From contig CM121341.1 in NCBI GenBank assembly GCA_051530055.1, positions 3,348,001 through 3,412,000 of the forward strand: a stretch of DNA of 64,000 nt, written 5' to 3'. The translations under genes were made by a program, and so were the position numbers. Source of the DNA: Neoechinorhynchus agilis (Eukaryota; Acanthocephala). Each line of letters begins with the position of its first letter. Positions within the stretch are counted from its first letter, which is position 1. A model generated the notes under the pieces. It was not told the DNA's origin. It did no database searches and saw only the letters and a list, made by a program, of their open reading frames with translations. Below, piece after piece: positions 21,880 through 34,850 of this stretch.

Positions 21880-23124
21880 TTCTCGTTAAGGGGGATTTTA
21901 TTAAACATAACGGTGATTGGATTATCACCAGCCTTTGATTGAAGTGCAAATAGATGAAAAACTAATGGATTAACCTTTTAGTTAAAAAAATATACAAATT
22001 TAAATCTTTTTATAATTCTCAAGATCACGGAATAAATTCAAATGTCGTATAGAGAATACGCCTAAACTATAATTCTTAAATGTTATTCGTATCGTCATTT
22101 GATTTGATCAAGAAGTGAAAATTTTGAGTTTCGAAGTTCTGAAGACTTGCTTGATTTCATTAATAAACAGCAAAGCCTATGACAAATTGAGAAAAGTACA
22201 GCCTCGCAAATTCTTAATGTTCACGCAAAAAATTAAAGCGTAAAACTCGAAATCGTTGTTTTGTGGAGGAAACTTTTTTAAAGGTAATTCTTTAGACTTC
22301 AAGCAGTAAAATTTATTTCTAGAAAGTAAATAAATTTAGGCTTCTTGATTCGAAGAATTTTTTGTAAATTCTAAGGTAATTAAAGTTTTATCGTCGAATT
22401 CGGCTTGAATACCGATGGACAAACTGTAAGTTGACTTTAATAAAAACTTTATTGTGAAATTCTAAAACGGCGCTTGCGAAAAAAAAAGTTTCACTGCCAT
22501 AGCATACAATCGCCATTTATTTTTAGATAAACATCAATTCATTCCGAGATACTTCAAAAACTGAGAACCGAATCGAAATTAAAAAATTTTTTATATTTTT
22601 CTCTAAGTCCACGATTGATAATTTTCCTGAGCTTGTAAGTTTTCTACTATGTAAGCTAAAAAACCGAAATATCGCATTCAATAAATAAATTACTTCAATC
22701 TTTCCGCCAAATAAAAAAACATTATCAGTGCAATCTTCAAACGAAATAAAAATTCTCTTTTTCCGATCCGAATGTCAATTCTGATTTCTTTTGAAATAGA
22801 ATTTTTTCGACAAGAATTTCGTTCAATTTTTTTTTGCTTGAATGCAAGCGAAAAGCACGAAGGGAAAAGACTTTTAATAATTAAATTTCCATATAAAAGT
22901 GTTTAAATATTTCTACTTTTATCATTATGTTTCCTTCGGCTGTTACAAACTTCAGAGACAATAAAATCAAGTCTATAAAACCATTTACGTGTAATTCTCG
23001 TTTGATAGAAACTTTAATTCCTTCACACAATTTTACAAATAAAGGTAAACGTCGGCTAAAGTCAACATCGGATTTAAAATAAACCAATCAAACTAAAAGT
23101 ATACATTGTAAAGAAACTATTCAT

Positions 23125-23545
23125 TATAGTTTCAATTAGTGATGTTTGATTCAGAAAAATAGATTTATCTTGAAAATTTTCGGCCTTTTTGTTCGCCTTC
23201 TTTAGTCAATTGATTGTAAGATTTTAAATATTCAAGAAAAAACTGACTGAAGACGACCAAAGAAAAGGCCGAAAATTTTCAAGATAAATCTATTTTCTAA
23301 ATTAAACATCGCTAATTGAAACTGAAGCTAAAAGTATACATTGTAAAGAAATTATTCATTATAGTTTCAGTTTCAATTAGCGATGTTTAATTCAGAAAAA
23401 TAGATTTATCTTGAAAATTTTCGGCCTTTTTGTTCGCCTTCTTTAGTCAATTGATTGTAAGTTTTTAAATATCCGACAAAAAACTGACTGAAGAAGACCA
23501 ACGAAAATTCCGAAAATTTTCAAGATAAATCTATTTTTTTTGTTC
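23125..23545. mobile_element. two adjacent copies of fold-back family H
   Basis: Each copy has arms with AGATTTATCTTGAAAATTTT and its reverse complement AAAATTTTCAAGATAAATCT, and ends in TTTCAATTAGCGATGTTT-like sequence. The spacers hold TCAATTGATTGTAAG. Two copies lie head to tail, separated by a short AAAGTATACATTGTAAAGAA repeat. Confidence 0.85.
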
Positions 23546-23559
23546 ATTATTTTTAAAAA

Positions 23560-23705
23560 TCTTTTTTTCAAATTAGACTTCTTTCTTTTAGTTTTCATTA
23601 TATCCCTCATTCCGTGCCACTCCATTGGGCCGTTGTTATCACGCTTGCCGTGTTGCCCCGTTGAATAGCCGCACTGAAGCGTTGGATGAGGTAGTTCATA
23701 TTCTA
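23560..23705 (-). mobile_element. LINE 3' end, another subfamily
   Basis: The minus strand reads NYLIQRFSAAIQRGNTASVI then TTAQWSGTE and a stop near 23611: the shared LINE tail with the Gln-Arg-Gly-Asn signature. It is heavily 5' truncated, and its right end merges into AT-rich sequence. Confidence 0.7.
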
Positions 23706-24489
23706 TTTCGAAAATAAAATCCCAAATTTACCCCGTTACAAACATTTCGTCCACAATCGCCGTTTTTAAACATTTGACGAACATTCTGAGTTTACAATAA
23801 ATTTTAGAGCTCTTCCACCAACAAAAAATTTCATCACCGACTAAAAAATCCATTAAAAACGATTTCAAGCTATACGACCAATCAAGTTTTTTCATTGTGG
23901 AAATTAATTTTTAGCTGATAAAATGGACTAAAATTGCAACTGCAGCCAATAAAAGAAAAAGATATTTAAAGATCACAATTTTTTCAGAAAAAAATCACCA
24001 CGTTTTATAGGACATTGAAAATAGTGATAATTCTTAGATTTTAGCGTTCAATAAATACACATCAAAAGCGCTATTTTCCATAACATTAAAAACGACAAAA
24101 CGTTCATAAAATATTCGCTGAGAGCCCAATAAAACGTTAAAAATCGGAAAATCGTAAGGACGAAACGAAAGAAAAGTATCTGAGATCTCTAGCTTTACAG
24201 ACCGGGTTTGATTGATCCTTTTTGTATTTTCGTTGTTTATAATCGAATCTTTTCATTGGAAGTGTGGTTAGCATTTCTTTGAATTGATTTATAGGGGTAT
24301 TTCGATCATTACGACAACATTCGGTCTTTTTTAGCATTAAATGTTTTACTTTCGTTAGATATCTTTTTTCGTTTGTTCAAGATTTTAGTCTGTTTTTCAC
24401 ACTGATTTTTTATCAAATTCTTAAATCAGAGATTTGAATTGTTTCGTGATGATGAAACTAAGAAACAATTGAGTCTTTCACTTTCGAAA

Positions 24490-25440
24490 TATCTTTTAAT
24501 TTTCGAGGCCTCAACTTCCTTATAGGAAAAACTCGACGTCTCTTATTTTCAAAACTTTTTTATTTTCTCTATACGGCGAGTTTTTAACTCCTAGAGATTA
24601 ATTTTCGAGGCCTCAACTTCCTTATAGGAAAAACTCGACATCTCTTATTTTCAAATTAATAAAAAAAATTTTTTATTTTCTCTATACGGCGAGTTTTTAA
24701 CTCCTAGAGATTAATTTTCGAGGCCTCAACTTTCTGATAGGAAAAACTCGACGTCTCTTATTTTCAAATTAATAAAAAACTTTTTTATTTTCTCTATACG
24801 GCGAGTTTTTAACTCCTAGAGATTAATTTTCGAGGCCTCAACTTCCTTATAGGAAAAACTCGACATCTCTTATTTTCAAATTAATAAAAAAAATTTTATT
24901 TTCTCTATACGGCGAGTTTTTAACTCCTAGAGATTAATTTTCGAGGCCTCAACTTCCTTATAGGAAAAACTCGACATCTCTTATTTTCAAATTAATAAAA
25001 AAATTTTTTATTTTCTCTATACGGCGAGTTTTTCCCACCTAGAGATTAATTTTCGAGGCCTCAACTTTCTGATAGGAAAAACTCGACGTCTCTTATTTTC
25101 AAATTAATAAAAAACTTTTTTATTTTCTCTATACGGCGAGTTTTTCCCTCCTCGAGATTAATTTTCGAGGCCTCAACTTCCTTATAGGAAAAACTCGACG
25201 TCTCTTATTTTCAAATTAATAAAAAACTTTTTTATTTTCTCTATACGGCGAGTTTTTAACTCCTTGAGATTAATTTTCGAGGCCTCAACTTCCTTATAGG
25301 AAAAACTCGCCGTCTCTTATTTTCAAATTAATAAAAACCTTTTTTTATTTTCTCTATACGGAGAGTATTTCCCTCCTCGAGATTAATTTTCGAGGCCTCA
25401 ACCTCCTTATAGGAAAAACTCGCCGTGTAGAGAAAATAAA
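24490..25440. repeat. tandem array of ~112-bp hairpin units, nine copies
   Basis: CGAGGCCTCAAC occurs near 24504, 24606, 24719, 24831, 24940, 25056, 25166, 25278 and 25396. Each unit contains CGGCGAGTTTTT and, about 50 bp on, AAAAACTCGACG (or CGCCG), an inverted pair that could form a hairpin. The units are 90 percent or more alike by eye. The array ends 40 bp before the start codon at 25482, so it sits in the promoter or 5' leader of that gene. Confidence 0.9.
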
Positions 25441-25481
25441 CTGAACTCCTCGACGGAAAAACGTTAATTTTCGGTCTATAG

Positions 25482-27201
25482 ATGCCAAAACGCAGCCTTC
25501 ACTCACTAAGCCGCGATTCGACGAGTAATGATTCATTTGAAGCACAAAAACAACGTCGGATGTCCAAAGCTGCTTTAAAAGATCTCGTTCATAAACGGTC
25601 GGTTGGTGACTTAATGTTTGTTCCCCGTACACTCGGAACTCCGTTCAATCAAAAAATGACAATCAAGGAGAGTTCGGAAAACGGTACTTGCTTTGCCACA
25701 CTCAGTGGACTGGACTCCGTCACTTTACAAAGTCACAAAGACGATGGAGACTATTGTAGAATTCGGCTTCTGAAAACCAATGATCTCGTCAAGCTGAAAC
25801 TAATCGTAAAGGCTTTTTTGTTTATTCTGCTTTTAATTGGCGAGTCGAGGCAGAAATTAAATGATGATTTTATTTTTTTAAATCTGATTGGTTTAGGCGA
25901 CGAAGCAACCTTACAAGATTGTGTGCCTCGTCTAAAAACCAATCAGATAAAAAAATCATTTCTCTCTCTCTCCGTCGACTCACCGGAAAACAACCTATTT
26001 ATGAATAATTCAATCTTTAAACATTAGTTTAAAAAAGAATCAAGATGTTTTGAAATTGGAAACATCATTCAGGTCCTATAGAAAAAGGCTCTTTCGAAAT
26101 CCGGGATCCGTCCATTTCTTCTTTTTTTATAATTCTTTGAATCGGGTGTTTAAGTGATCTAGAAGCCAAATCGATACCCTCCTTTGCACGGTTGAATCGG
26201 ACACTGTAATCAAATCGGAAATATTAAGAGACCACAAACTAAGATTTGATTTCCAACAACCCGAATTCGATACTCATCAATATGAGAAACCGCCGGACGA
26301 AGGAACATCTCACATGGTGGATCTTTTGTTCGGAAACGCCCGCGCTCAAAAGAAACAGCGAATGTACTACTTGAGAGAAAAGCACAATGCATCGCTTCTG
26401 ACTAGCCTCGGTGATTCTTTAAAAGATGTTAAATCCCTCGGTAGCACAGAAGTTGGAGATGCTCGCATGGCTTTGCTTGAGACAACACTGCCTCCTTTTA
26501 ATCTCAAAGCTACTCGTTGTCAAGACGTTTATAATATTTCAAACATTTACGGGAGTGAAAGCGAACTAGAAAAGTATGATGAATTGATTATGAAAACACT
26601 AAGATCTGAATACGATATGAAGAGCGAGTGTTCCTATTTTCAAAGTCATATTGAGTATATTCGGAAAAAAATCGGACCTTCTCTTGAATTCAAAGATGAA
26701 ACCGATCCATTTTTGCGAAAAAGCCGACTTTTGTTTCTGTTCAATAATCTAATGGTTTTGTATAGAAGCAGTCGTAATTCTACAAAAGACGGCCAAGCCT
26801 TTTCTCGAGCTCTGAGATCATTGAACACTCAGTGTTTGGCTGAGTTCTACTACCAAGCTCAAGATGGTTGTGAACTTCAATCTGGCAAATTGACTACGAA
26901 ACTTCATAACGAAGCAAAGCTTCTAAACTATTTGTTCATCCTTGCGCTTACAATTGATGACTATTGTACGGATACAACGTTTTTCGCTTATGATTTGCAG
27001 TTACCCGTTTTCAAAGTCTCGAACTTATTTAAGGCTATTGGATGTAGTATCGATGCCAAAAATAACTGCAATAGCGCAACACTTAAAGCTCCACTTCAAT
27101 TGAACCCGTACGCGTTTCTGACAAGTTCAAAGATGAAACGGCCAAACAAAGATGATGTTAGTGCTAATGGTTTGAATGTTAAATCCGAGCCAATCGTTTA
27201 A
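25482..27201 (+). CDS. POLR1E: RNA polymerase I subunit RPA49
   Basis: RPA49 forms the TFIIF/TFIIE-like heterodimer of RNA polymerase I with RPA34 and works in nucleolar rRNA transcription. The long exon (about 26158-27201) contains MVDLLFGNARAQKKQRMYYL, matching the FGTTKQKRALNTRRMN block of the family, and the C-terminal winged-helix region SGKLTTKLHNEAKLLNYLFI, LALTIDDYCTDT. It ends LNVKSEPIV and a stop. The upstream frame (25482-about 25790, MPKRSLHSLSRDSTSND) fits as the N-terminal dimerisation part, but similarity is weak and the splice between the two is unresolved; it could be a separate gene. A small fold-back (25860-25966) lies between them. C-terminal identification is good, N-terminal assignment moderate. 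Confidence 0.75.
25860..25966. mobile_element. small fold-back element, family G
   Basis: AAATCTGATTGGTTTAGGCGA and TCGTCTAAAAACCAATCAGAT are inverted, with flanking GATGATTTTATTTTTTT / AAAAAAATCATTT arms. The same core (AAATCCGATTGGTTTCGGAG) forms the element at 43434-43530. It lies in the probable intron of the RPA49 gene. Confidence 0.7.
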
Positions 27202-30200
27202 ACGGATGTGTGTTGAACTCGTAGTTTGACAACTTGTTAGACCATTGAACAACTTTATATAAAGATAAGCAGAGATTGATAAAGTATTGGGGAAGCTTTT
27301 TAGGCTTTAATGGTTTAAAACAATATAGTTAATGAGTTTTACTAAATTCGTTTCGGTAAAACAAGCATGCGCAATCGATTGATGACAAATGGATAAATAT
27401 AGCTTGAAAGACGTCAAAATGCACCGATGGTAGACTCGTTTCGATCAGTTAGGTCTAATCCGTCAAGTCGTTATTGTCGAAATTTTCATCAAGTCCCGGA
27501 TCACTGATGCAATGTCCGGAAGCCCGAAGTAATCCATCACAAGAAAGCAAAGCATTTTTGATGTAAACTCACAAAAGCGCATAAAATTCTCTTTATAACT
27601 GTCTCATACAGAGTCTTTCAAAACTAAATTTCGAGTTCAAACTTTCTGCTTATACACTGATTTCTGAATGTGTGAGGAATTTTGGAATTAGTTGAACCGA
27701 TTTGCAACTCAATGCTATACGAATATCTACCAAGCTCATTATTGGGCGTTGTTCGTCAATCGTAAAATAGTTTATGATTTTTCTTTTATTTTTTGTAACT
27801 CGGATTAATACGAAACGTCTTTGAAATTTATTTTGGAACCCATCTCAATAGCACAATTTCAATTTTTCGACAAAAAAACGTTAATCATTGCTACTATTTA
27901 AGCTTTTAATGGAATTGAAAGCAATCAATTTTTGACTCCTTCAACGAAAATCCCTAAATGCCGCTGAAGTCTAGAGTATAACACAACTCACAAACTTCTC
28001 GAATGTTACCAAATTCATTTGAGAAATTAAAATTATAAAAATAAACAATTTCATCTCCATTTACTTGCTTTTTCGTGATTATTTTTAAAATTATATAATA
28101 ACAGTTTACTAAATTTTAATTTAAGTGCATTTTTTTGCTATATTTAATCCGACAAAGGAAAGGTTACATTAAAACGTTACCATTTAATTAAAATTTAAGC
28201 ACGAGAAGAAATTGAAGACCAATAATCCATAAACGGAGCCTATATGAATTCTCTGGACTATTTAGCAGCACACCAACGCAATTGTGTATGCCCGAATTAT
28301 TTCTATGTAATTTCTTTTTACGCTATTTTGAAAGAAATCCTTGATGCTCGTTTCTACTCTGATTGGCTACAATCGGAAATCCTGGCAAGCGTTGAAAATA
28401 AACAATTCAGGCGTATAATCAAATATCTGCGATGATTGCCTCTTCCATGGCATACCTCATTTCGGATAAAATGTCAATAATAAATTCCTGGATATGCGTT
28501 TATCCTCGTTTTCACATTTAAATGGCTCTCTACAAAGCCATGCTAGCGATGAAATCGAATTTCTTCCTAGATGCTCAAAAGAAGTAAGTGATTTATTTAT
28601 CTGGTGTTAAACTATTATCGGAGAACCTAGGAAATTTACAATTTCGTCCACTATTCTCTACCTTTTAAGAAAACTAGAAAAGCATGAGGTTTTTGTAGGA
28701 TCTCAATATTCATTCACAATTTTTAGGTAGGTGAAAATCGGGATGAATGTTCAATCTTAGATTTCATGAGAAATGTGAGGTTTTGGTTGTTGAAAACAAT
28801 ATCATACCCAATGGGTTTTTTAGACAAGTTTCGAACGTTTGCACAAAAAGCAAATCCATTTAGGGTCATAGAATCATGGCAGTTTTTGTGCCGGGTCACA
28901 GGCAAATGAAGATCTATTTCTTTTTCCATTGTAGATGATGTTCGTTTCTGTAAATGTGAGACTAACAGATGCATACCAGTTAAAGCTAAGAGACTCAGTT
29001 TGACCTTTGATTTTTAGATGAAATATAATGCATCCATTGAGTGGATTAATGAACTTTATGCAAATTCTGAGATGTTCTGTACTAATGATAAAATACGGCT
29101 TATTAAACACTGGTTGGTAGATTGTGAAAATGTTTAAAATTACTATTCAAAACAAAGCAACTTTATTGCACCAATCTAACAAAATTTAGAAAATTATCAA
29201 AACGAAAAATGTAAATTTTAGCTGCTTTTTAAGCCTCTAAAGATTTAGAGAGAGCCATGTGAGTGCCGATTTGTGTTTTCTGACGTGGCTTAATGGTCTA
29301 GATAAGTGATGATGGGAAACCAAGGTAGACCAGAAGTTTGGAGAGTCCAGAAACTAGATGCAGGAAAACCCTAGCTACTTACTAAAGTGATTTTTGTATT
29401 TTATGGGGAAATGTGACTAAAGACAAACATTTTTTCCTCACAAGTGACGGTCTTATTATTCCTTTCTTGGATTATTTATGTTCCCCGAGGAGCGATTTTC
29501 TATTTGTACTTTTTTAAGATATTTTCTTAAACATTAAACGCGTCCATGCATGGTAATGGGTGTGTTAGTCACAAAATGAAATTTCTTAAACACATTACTT
29601 TTATAGATTTGAAGAGAAAACCCTACTATTTCTTCATTCTCAGGCTCTTTTCAACTTTTGGATCACCAAAACGTTTTGATCTTTGAATTATAAAATTCTC
29701 GTTTTAGGGATTTCGCTTACCTTTGGAATCTTGAGTTCACAATTTTTCCCGTTTGGAATTTAATGAATTTTTATCATTTTCACTAATTTCTGTATTTTTG
29801 AAGCAACTCCATTCTCGTTTGTAACCTCACTAAATCGTTTTCGAACACTCGAACGAATTTCCGCATTTAAATTAACACCAGTCAGCTTCAACGGAGCATT
29901 TTTTGTTATCACCGTTCGCTTTTGTCAGTCAACTTTAGTAATTTTGCGCTACGAAAACTTGTGCTTACATTGCCGTATCACTGCCTTTCTTATATTTGAT
30001 ATGTCAACAATAAGCATACCATGAGCCGTGCAGCGTTTTATTCCCTATTGTGAAGACTAATTTTTCTCACAAAAAAGTTCACTTTTTATCTGTGTTTATA
30101 AATAACGATCAATGTTGGACCCGAGCGGGTGAATGGCGTGTAAATCGTGAATTCCTTCGAGAATTATACAGAAATCCAATGAGTTTTTATTGGGAATAAA

Positions 30201-30349
30201 GGTTAGAAAGCGTGATTTGCTGGTGTCAAGTCTATGAAAAAATTTTTTTGCAGTGGACAATAGTAATTTTCTAAAATTTTCTAAGAGATTCTTTGACCTA
30301 AAATGACGAACATAATTGCTAATTTACACCGTTGGGAAGGTTTTTTTTA

Positions 30350-30480
30350 AGGTGTTGCTGAGATGATTCCTACTCTCCGTTGATTTATTGCGATATTTCG
30401 CTGGGCAAATCCGAAATATCACAACATCTTTATTGTCCGGAGAGTTGGAATCACCTCAGCAACACTATAATACCTCCGAG
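30350..30480. mobile_element. fold-back element
   Basis: The arms AAGGTGTTGCTGAGATGATTC...CTCCG and CGGAGAGTTGGAATCACCTC...AACACTATAATACC are inverted with a few mismatches. The spacer contains GATATTTCG / CGAAATATC. Confidence 0.75.
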
Positions 30481-31051
30481 GAACCTTTCACATCAGATTT
30501 CTTAAGGTGTTCATTCTCGGATGAAACTGTCCATTTGTTGTTTCTTTGAATAGGTCGCCGAGCATTTGTTTTTAAACTACCCTGATATTTTATACCTCTC
30601 ATTCTAGTATTTCTGGGCCTGATTGAAGACGTGACTTTCCACTGACTAAACATTTCAAAAAACCACCATTGCATGAGGTGTCATGTCATTCAGACTCTTT
30701 CATAAATGAGTTTGCACTTTTAATGTGCGATTCCAGCTTAAAGTTCATTTAAAAAAAGAAGAAATTTGGTTGGTCGCCATAAAAGTATTTTTCCAAAGGA
30801 CATAACATCTTGATAACCTCCAAGTCAGAGGTACTTATATCTTTACTGCCTATCGATCTTGCCATTTCCGAGGTCATACAGTGAATCCAAAAAACCAGGG
30901 AAAATTCTGTTTACCCCATCTTTAATCGCTCTATCAGTGTAGTTTTACAGTTCCACACACAAATTTGCCCTGTCCTAATAAAATTGATCGATTGCGATAA
31001 CTATGAAACAAAAAGGTCCATTCAAATCGTCAAAACCTTTATTTAGTTAAA

Positions 31052-31330
31052 AGGAGAAAATAAATGAAATTAAGATTATTGGATATTTCGATCCACTGTC
31101 TCGGATCTTCTTCAGCGATCTAAAACACAGGGATTCTCAATTCACGCGTCCGGTGGGAGTCGCATCCTTAATTTGAAATCAGGTTTATTGCTCTCGAACG
31201 TTTCGAACCTATTTATAAAGATTCGATGAGACGCGCCAATTGAGAATCCCTGTGTTTTAGATCGCTGAAGAAGATCCGAGATAGTAGATCGAAATATCCA
31301 ATAAATTCTTAATTTCATTTATTTTCTCCT
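31052..31330. mobile_element. fold-back element, family B
   Basis: Arms of about 90 bp. The left has AGGAGAAAATAAATGAAATT...GATCTTCTTCAGCGATC; the right is its complement (GATCGCTGAAGAAGATCCGA...AAATTTCATTTATTTTCTCCT-like). The spacer is about 95 bp. One arm alone is found at 6352-6463. Confidence 0.85.
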
Positions 31331-32040
31331 ATCGACAAATAACAATGAATTATCTTTTCAACATAAAAAAAGTCTTTTATAGAATTATTCACGCTGACAA
31401 ATACACCAACGGTTTCGGAATACTCTCATCTTACAAAATCCCTTTCGTTTTAGTTAAATGATAAGGTTTTTTGAGAGTTTGTGTTCGTGGAAAAAACGTT
31501 GCAAACAATATCGGAAATATCCTATGCAAAATATCGGATTCGACTTATTTGGGCGCTGTTCAAATTAAACTTTTACATTAGCAAAAGAAAACAAAGGTGA
31601 TTGCCGATTAAACGAGATTTCACCTTGCTTAATTTTAAAATTTTAATTACGAAACGTACGAAATTTAGAAAAAGGTCGTCACGAACTCAGAGAAATCTTA
31701 AGTGAAAAATTTCATTTTGAATTGACTTGCGACCTCATGGGTTCTAATGCAATCGTTTTAAGCACAGAGAAATTCAATTCAGCCACTACTTAATCTAAAT
31801 TAGATTTTCCGACTAAAATTCAACACTCTCGTGATTTTTGTAGACAAAAACGTGTTTTTCGCGAAAATAAAAAGTTTTGCGCTTATACAATTTCATTAGT
31901 GCGACCAACCGACTTAAAGAAATGTGCAAAGTCAAAAAGTGATATTACTAACCGTCTAATAAGATTTTAAAGGTCCAGTTTTAACCGCGCTTAAGAAATC
32001 TCCATTCTTTTATTCAGCGACAACTTCACCTTGTACGTCT

Positions 32041-32285
32041 CTATGGCACAAAATGTTTGTTCAATAGTCCAGCCGATAAAGCTCCTCCGTAGACTTGGCT
32101 TATAAGAAGACTCTCCGGGTGTCTCAGAAAGGAAAGCAAATGCTCGGTCACAGTATTTAATAGGTCCAAGGTCGTCGCTTTCTTGTAAGTCATAAACCTC
32201 GAGACTCTAAAGGAAATGGCAAACTTCTGCCCGGAAAAATGAACATCCACTTTTCCGACAAGGTTATTCGCATCTAAAAATCAGG
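32041..32285 (-). CDS. possible last exon of an unknown gene
   Basis: A minus-strand frame opens after a TTTTTAG acceptor at about 32277 and reads ANNLVGKVDVHFSGQKFAIS, then FRVSRFMTYKKATTLDLLNT, ending SAGLLNKHFVP and a stop. The base composition is less AT-rich than its surroundings, as in coding exons here. Upstream exons are not resolved: three frames are open between 32390 and 32560. No domain is recognised. Confidence 0.35.
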
Positions 32286-32748
32286 TTGATCACCGAACAA
32301 ATAAGGTTAATCGTAAAACGATGTTTATACCGATTTTTTTTATTAATAGCAATCAGTGAATTGAACTGAATGTTTTGCTATAGAAATGTTCAATTTGGGA
32401 GTCTAACAAAACGCCTTGAGACAAGAGATATCCGCCTCTGCAGTGCTTTGATCTCAATACGCGAAAAGGTAATGCTGGGGCAATCTTCGCAACGTGCCGC
32501 TTTTTTCCTCGATGCAAACGAATATCCATTTTCTTCCATTAGGCAATATAACAGTTGAAACGGAAATTAGTTGCTTTTGCAATTCGTGTCTATTGGCAAT
32601 TCTTAATGCCAAAATGAACTTTTTAAAAACACAAACAAAATTCATGGCAAAATAGGTGACCAATAGCAGTAAAAAATTTAATTTTTATCCTCTTTTTTGG
32701 GCTAAGAACTTTATAAGAATCGGTTTTGATTTTTAAATTTCGGGGATA

Positions 32749-33990
32749 CAGTAGAACGTCTTTTATCCGCGAATTCATTAGGACCGGACACCATTCAGAC
32801 AAGATTTTCTCGGATACTTAAAAACCCAATGAAAAGTATCCATTTTGAAAAATCGAAACTATAGATATCAAAGTTCTTAACACGCGAGAAGGGGAAAATG
32901 GTTTAAAAAAAGCAAAATTCGTCTAGAGAATACCATATTTTTTTTTAAATAGTCACTTTTTTCGTGTTTTTTCCTCCGTGATTTTCTTATCTTAAACAGA
33001 AGAGTTGATAAAGACAGCAAACCGGATAAAATTAATTTTTGGGATAATGAACATTCCACTAAATTTAAGAAACAAAATTTCCCCCACCCCTTAAAAAAGT
33101 TCTACGGTCTTTTTCCATGACAGCATCGGAAAAGATTTTATTATAAAAACTTCAAATATTGATGTTTGTTCCAAAAATTAAATACAGTAGAACGTCTTTT
33201 ATCCGCGAATTCATTAGGACCACACACAAGATTTTCTCGGATACTCAAAAACCCAATAAAAATATCCATTTAAAAATCGAAACTATAGATATCAAAGTTC
33301 TTAACATGCGAGAAGGGGAAAATGGTTTAAAAAAAGCAAAATTCGTCTAGAGAATACCATATTTTTTTTTAAATAGTCACTTTTTTCGTGTTTTTTTCCT
33401 CCGTGATTTTCTTATCTTAAACAGAAGAGTTGATAAAGACAGCAAACCGGATAAAATTAATTTTTGGGATAATGAACATTCCACTAAATTTAAGAAACAA
33501 AATTTCCCCCACCCCTTAAAAAAGTTCTACGGTCTTTTTCCATGACAGCATCGGAAAAGATTTTATTATAAAAACTTCAAATATTGATGTTTGTTCCAAA
33601 AATTAAATACAGTAGAACGTCTTTTATCCGCGAATTCATTAGGACCGGACACCATTCAGACAAGATTTTCTCGGATACTCAAAAACCCAATAAAAAGTAT
33701 CCATTTTGAAAAAAATCGAAACTATAGATATCAAAAGGGGAAAATGGTTTAAAAAAAGCAAAATTCGTTTAGAGAATACCATAATTTTAGTCTTGTTGTT
33801 GTTTTGAAAATGGTCATTTTTTCCTCCGTGATTTTCTTATAGAAACAGAATAGTTGATAAGGACAGTAATCCGGATAAAAAATTAACACTTTTAGAAATA
33901 ATGGAATAAGCTCATTTTTTGTGGTAGAATTATCCCTGTTTCGTTTAAATTTTATTGAAAAAACCAGTTTTAAAACTTGCATTTGAACAT
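32749..33990. repeat. pogo-like repeat array 1
   Basis: Units begin TACAGTAGAACGTCTTTTAT at 32747, 33183 and 33608 (period 425-436 bp). CAGTAGAAC...TTATCCG is the kind of end seen in pogo/Tigger elements of the Tc1-mariner group, which insert at TA. No transposase frame is present. The third unit is shorter and diverged. Internal markers include CATGACAGCATCGGAAAAGA. Confidence 0.75.
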
Positions 33991-34850
33991 TATTGCTTTC
34001 TGCGTATCTTTTTCTGAGATAAAAACTGTTTTATATTATAATTGCAAATCGATTGAAGTGATTTTCCTTTCTAATGAAACGATCGTTCTGTGACTTGGTT
34101 ATAGACATCATAGTTCTTCGTAGACCAATGCAATTATCGCAGTTTAGGAAACAGTAACCCATTAAGAGTTCATTAAATTGCTTTAGTACTCTAACCTTCT
34201 GATTGATAGTAAATATCACGTCGCACTTTCCTTAGTTTGGCTATATTCGTCCAGCATATCCACTCCTATGGTCACTTCCATATTTCGTATTTATGAAATG
34301 CAATGTTGATTTCGCGCTTCTACTCGTTTCCCTCATCGACATCTAAAATCGCATTTTGAACAAAATATCATTTGAAATATTCTACGTATCGTTGAAGAAA
34401 ATTGCGGTTGTTTTGTTAAAAATAATTGTTTATCTGTAGAAGGATCATTTTTATAACAAAATCTTTATTCGTTATGAAATATAAAAGCATTAAGGAACTG
34501 GAAAAAACACGGTATCCTAAATGCAAACTCATTTGAATGAACAGAAACTCGGTTCGTGACTGAATTGTTTCGAAATAACCCAAGTTTTTCTTTGGTACTT
34601 CTGCTTTTTGAAATTTAATCGCCCTCAAATAAAAGATATTGGCGTCAACATAGGTGATTTTCGATACAAAAAAACACTGCAGATTCTCAAGAGATTGCAA
34701 CAACCTTTCCTTACAAGAAAATCTAGGACTCTTCGAGAAAATTGCTCATGTTGCAACCAGAAGGGTAATTATTCATGAAGCAAAGCTCGGTTCCTCTATT
34801 GACGTTAAATTTTCCGGCTGCAATATCGACGAAACATGCATTTTCACGTA
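33991..34850. other. unique sequence between the two pogo-like arrays
   Basis: AT-rich, with no supported gene. Open frames at 34416 and 34654 lack recognisable domains. Confidence 0.4.

Larger units (their letters stand above)
21880..24480. other. gene-poor region with repeats
   Basis: No supported gene. It contains two fold-back copies of family H (23125-23330 and 23362-23545) and a LINE tail (23560-23705). The rest is AT-rich single-copy sequence. Confidence 0.55.
27202..32040. other. gene-poor region upstream of the pogo-like repeats
   Basis: No gene is supported with confidence. Minus-strand frames at 28723-28974 and 28960-29110 (MEKEIDLHLPVTRHKNCHD; HLRICIKFINPLNGCIIF) could be exons of a small secreted protein, but there is no clear splice pair or domain. 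A 63-codon plus-strand frame at 28244 is equally unsupported. Fold-back elements at 30350-30480 and 31052-31330 lie here. Confidence 0.45.

Noticed and set aside
24490-25440. CRISPR-like regular repeat array
   Set aside because: The whole 112-bp unit is repeated without unique spacers, and the DNA is eukaryotic.
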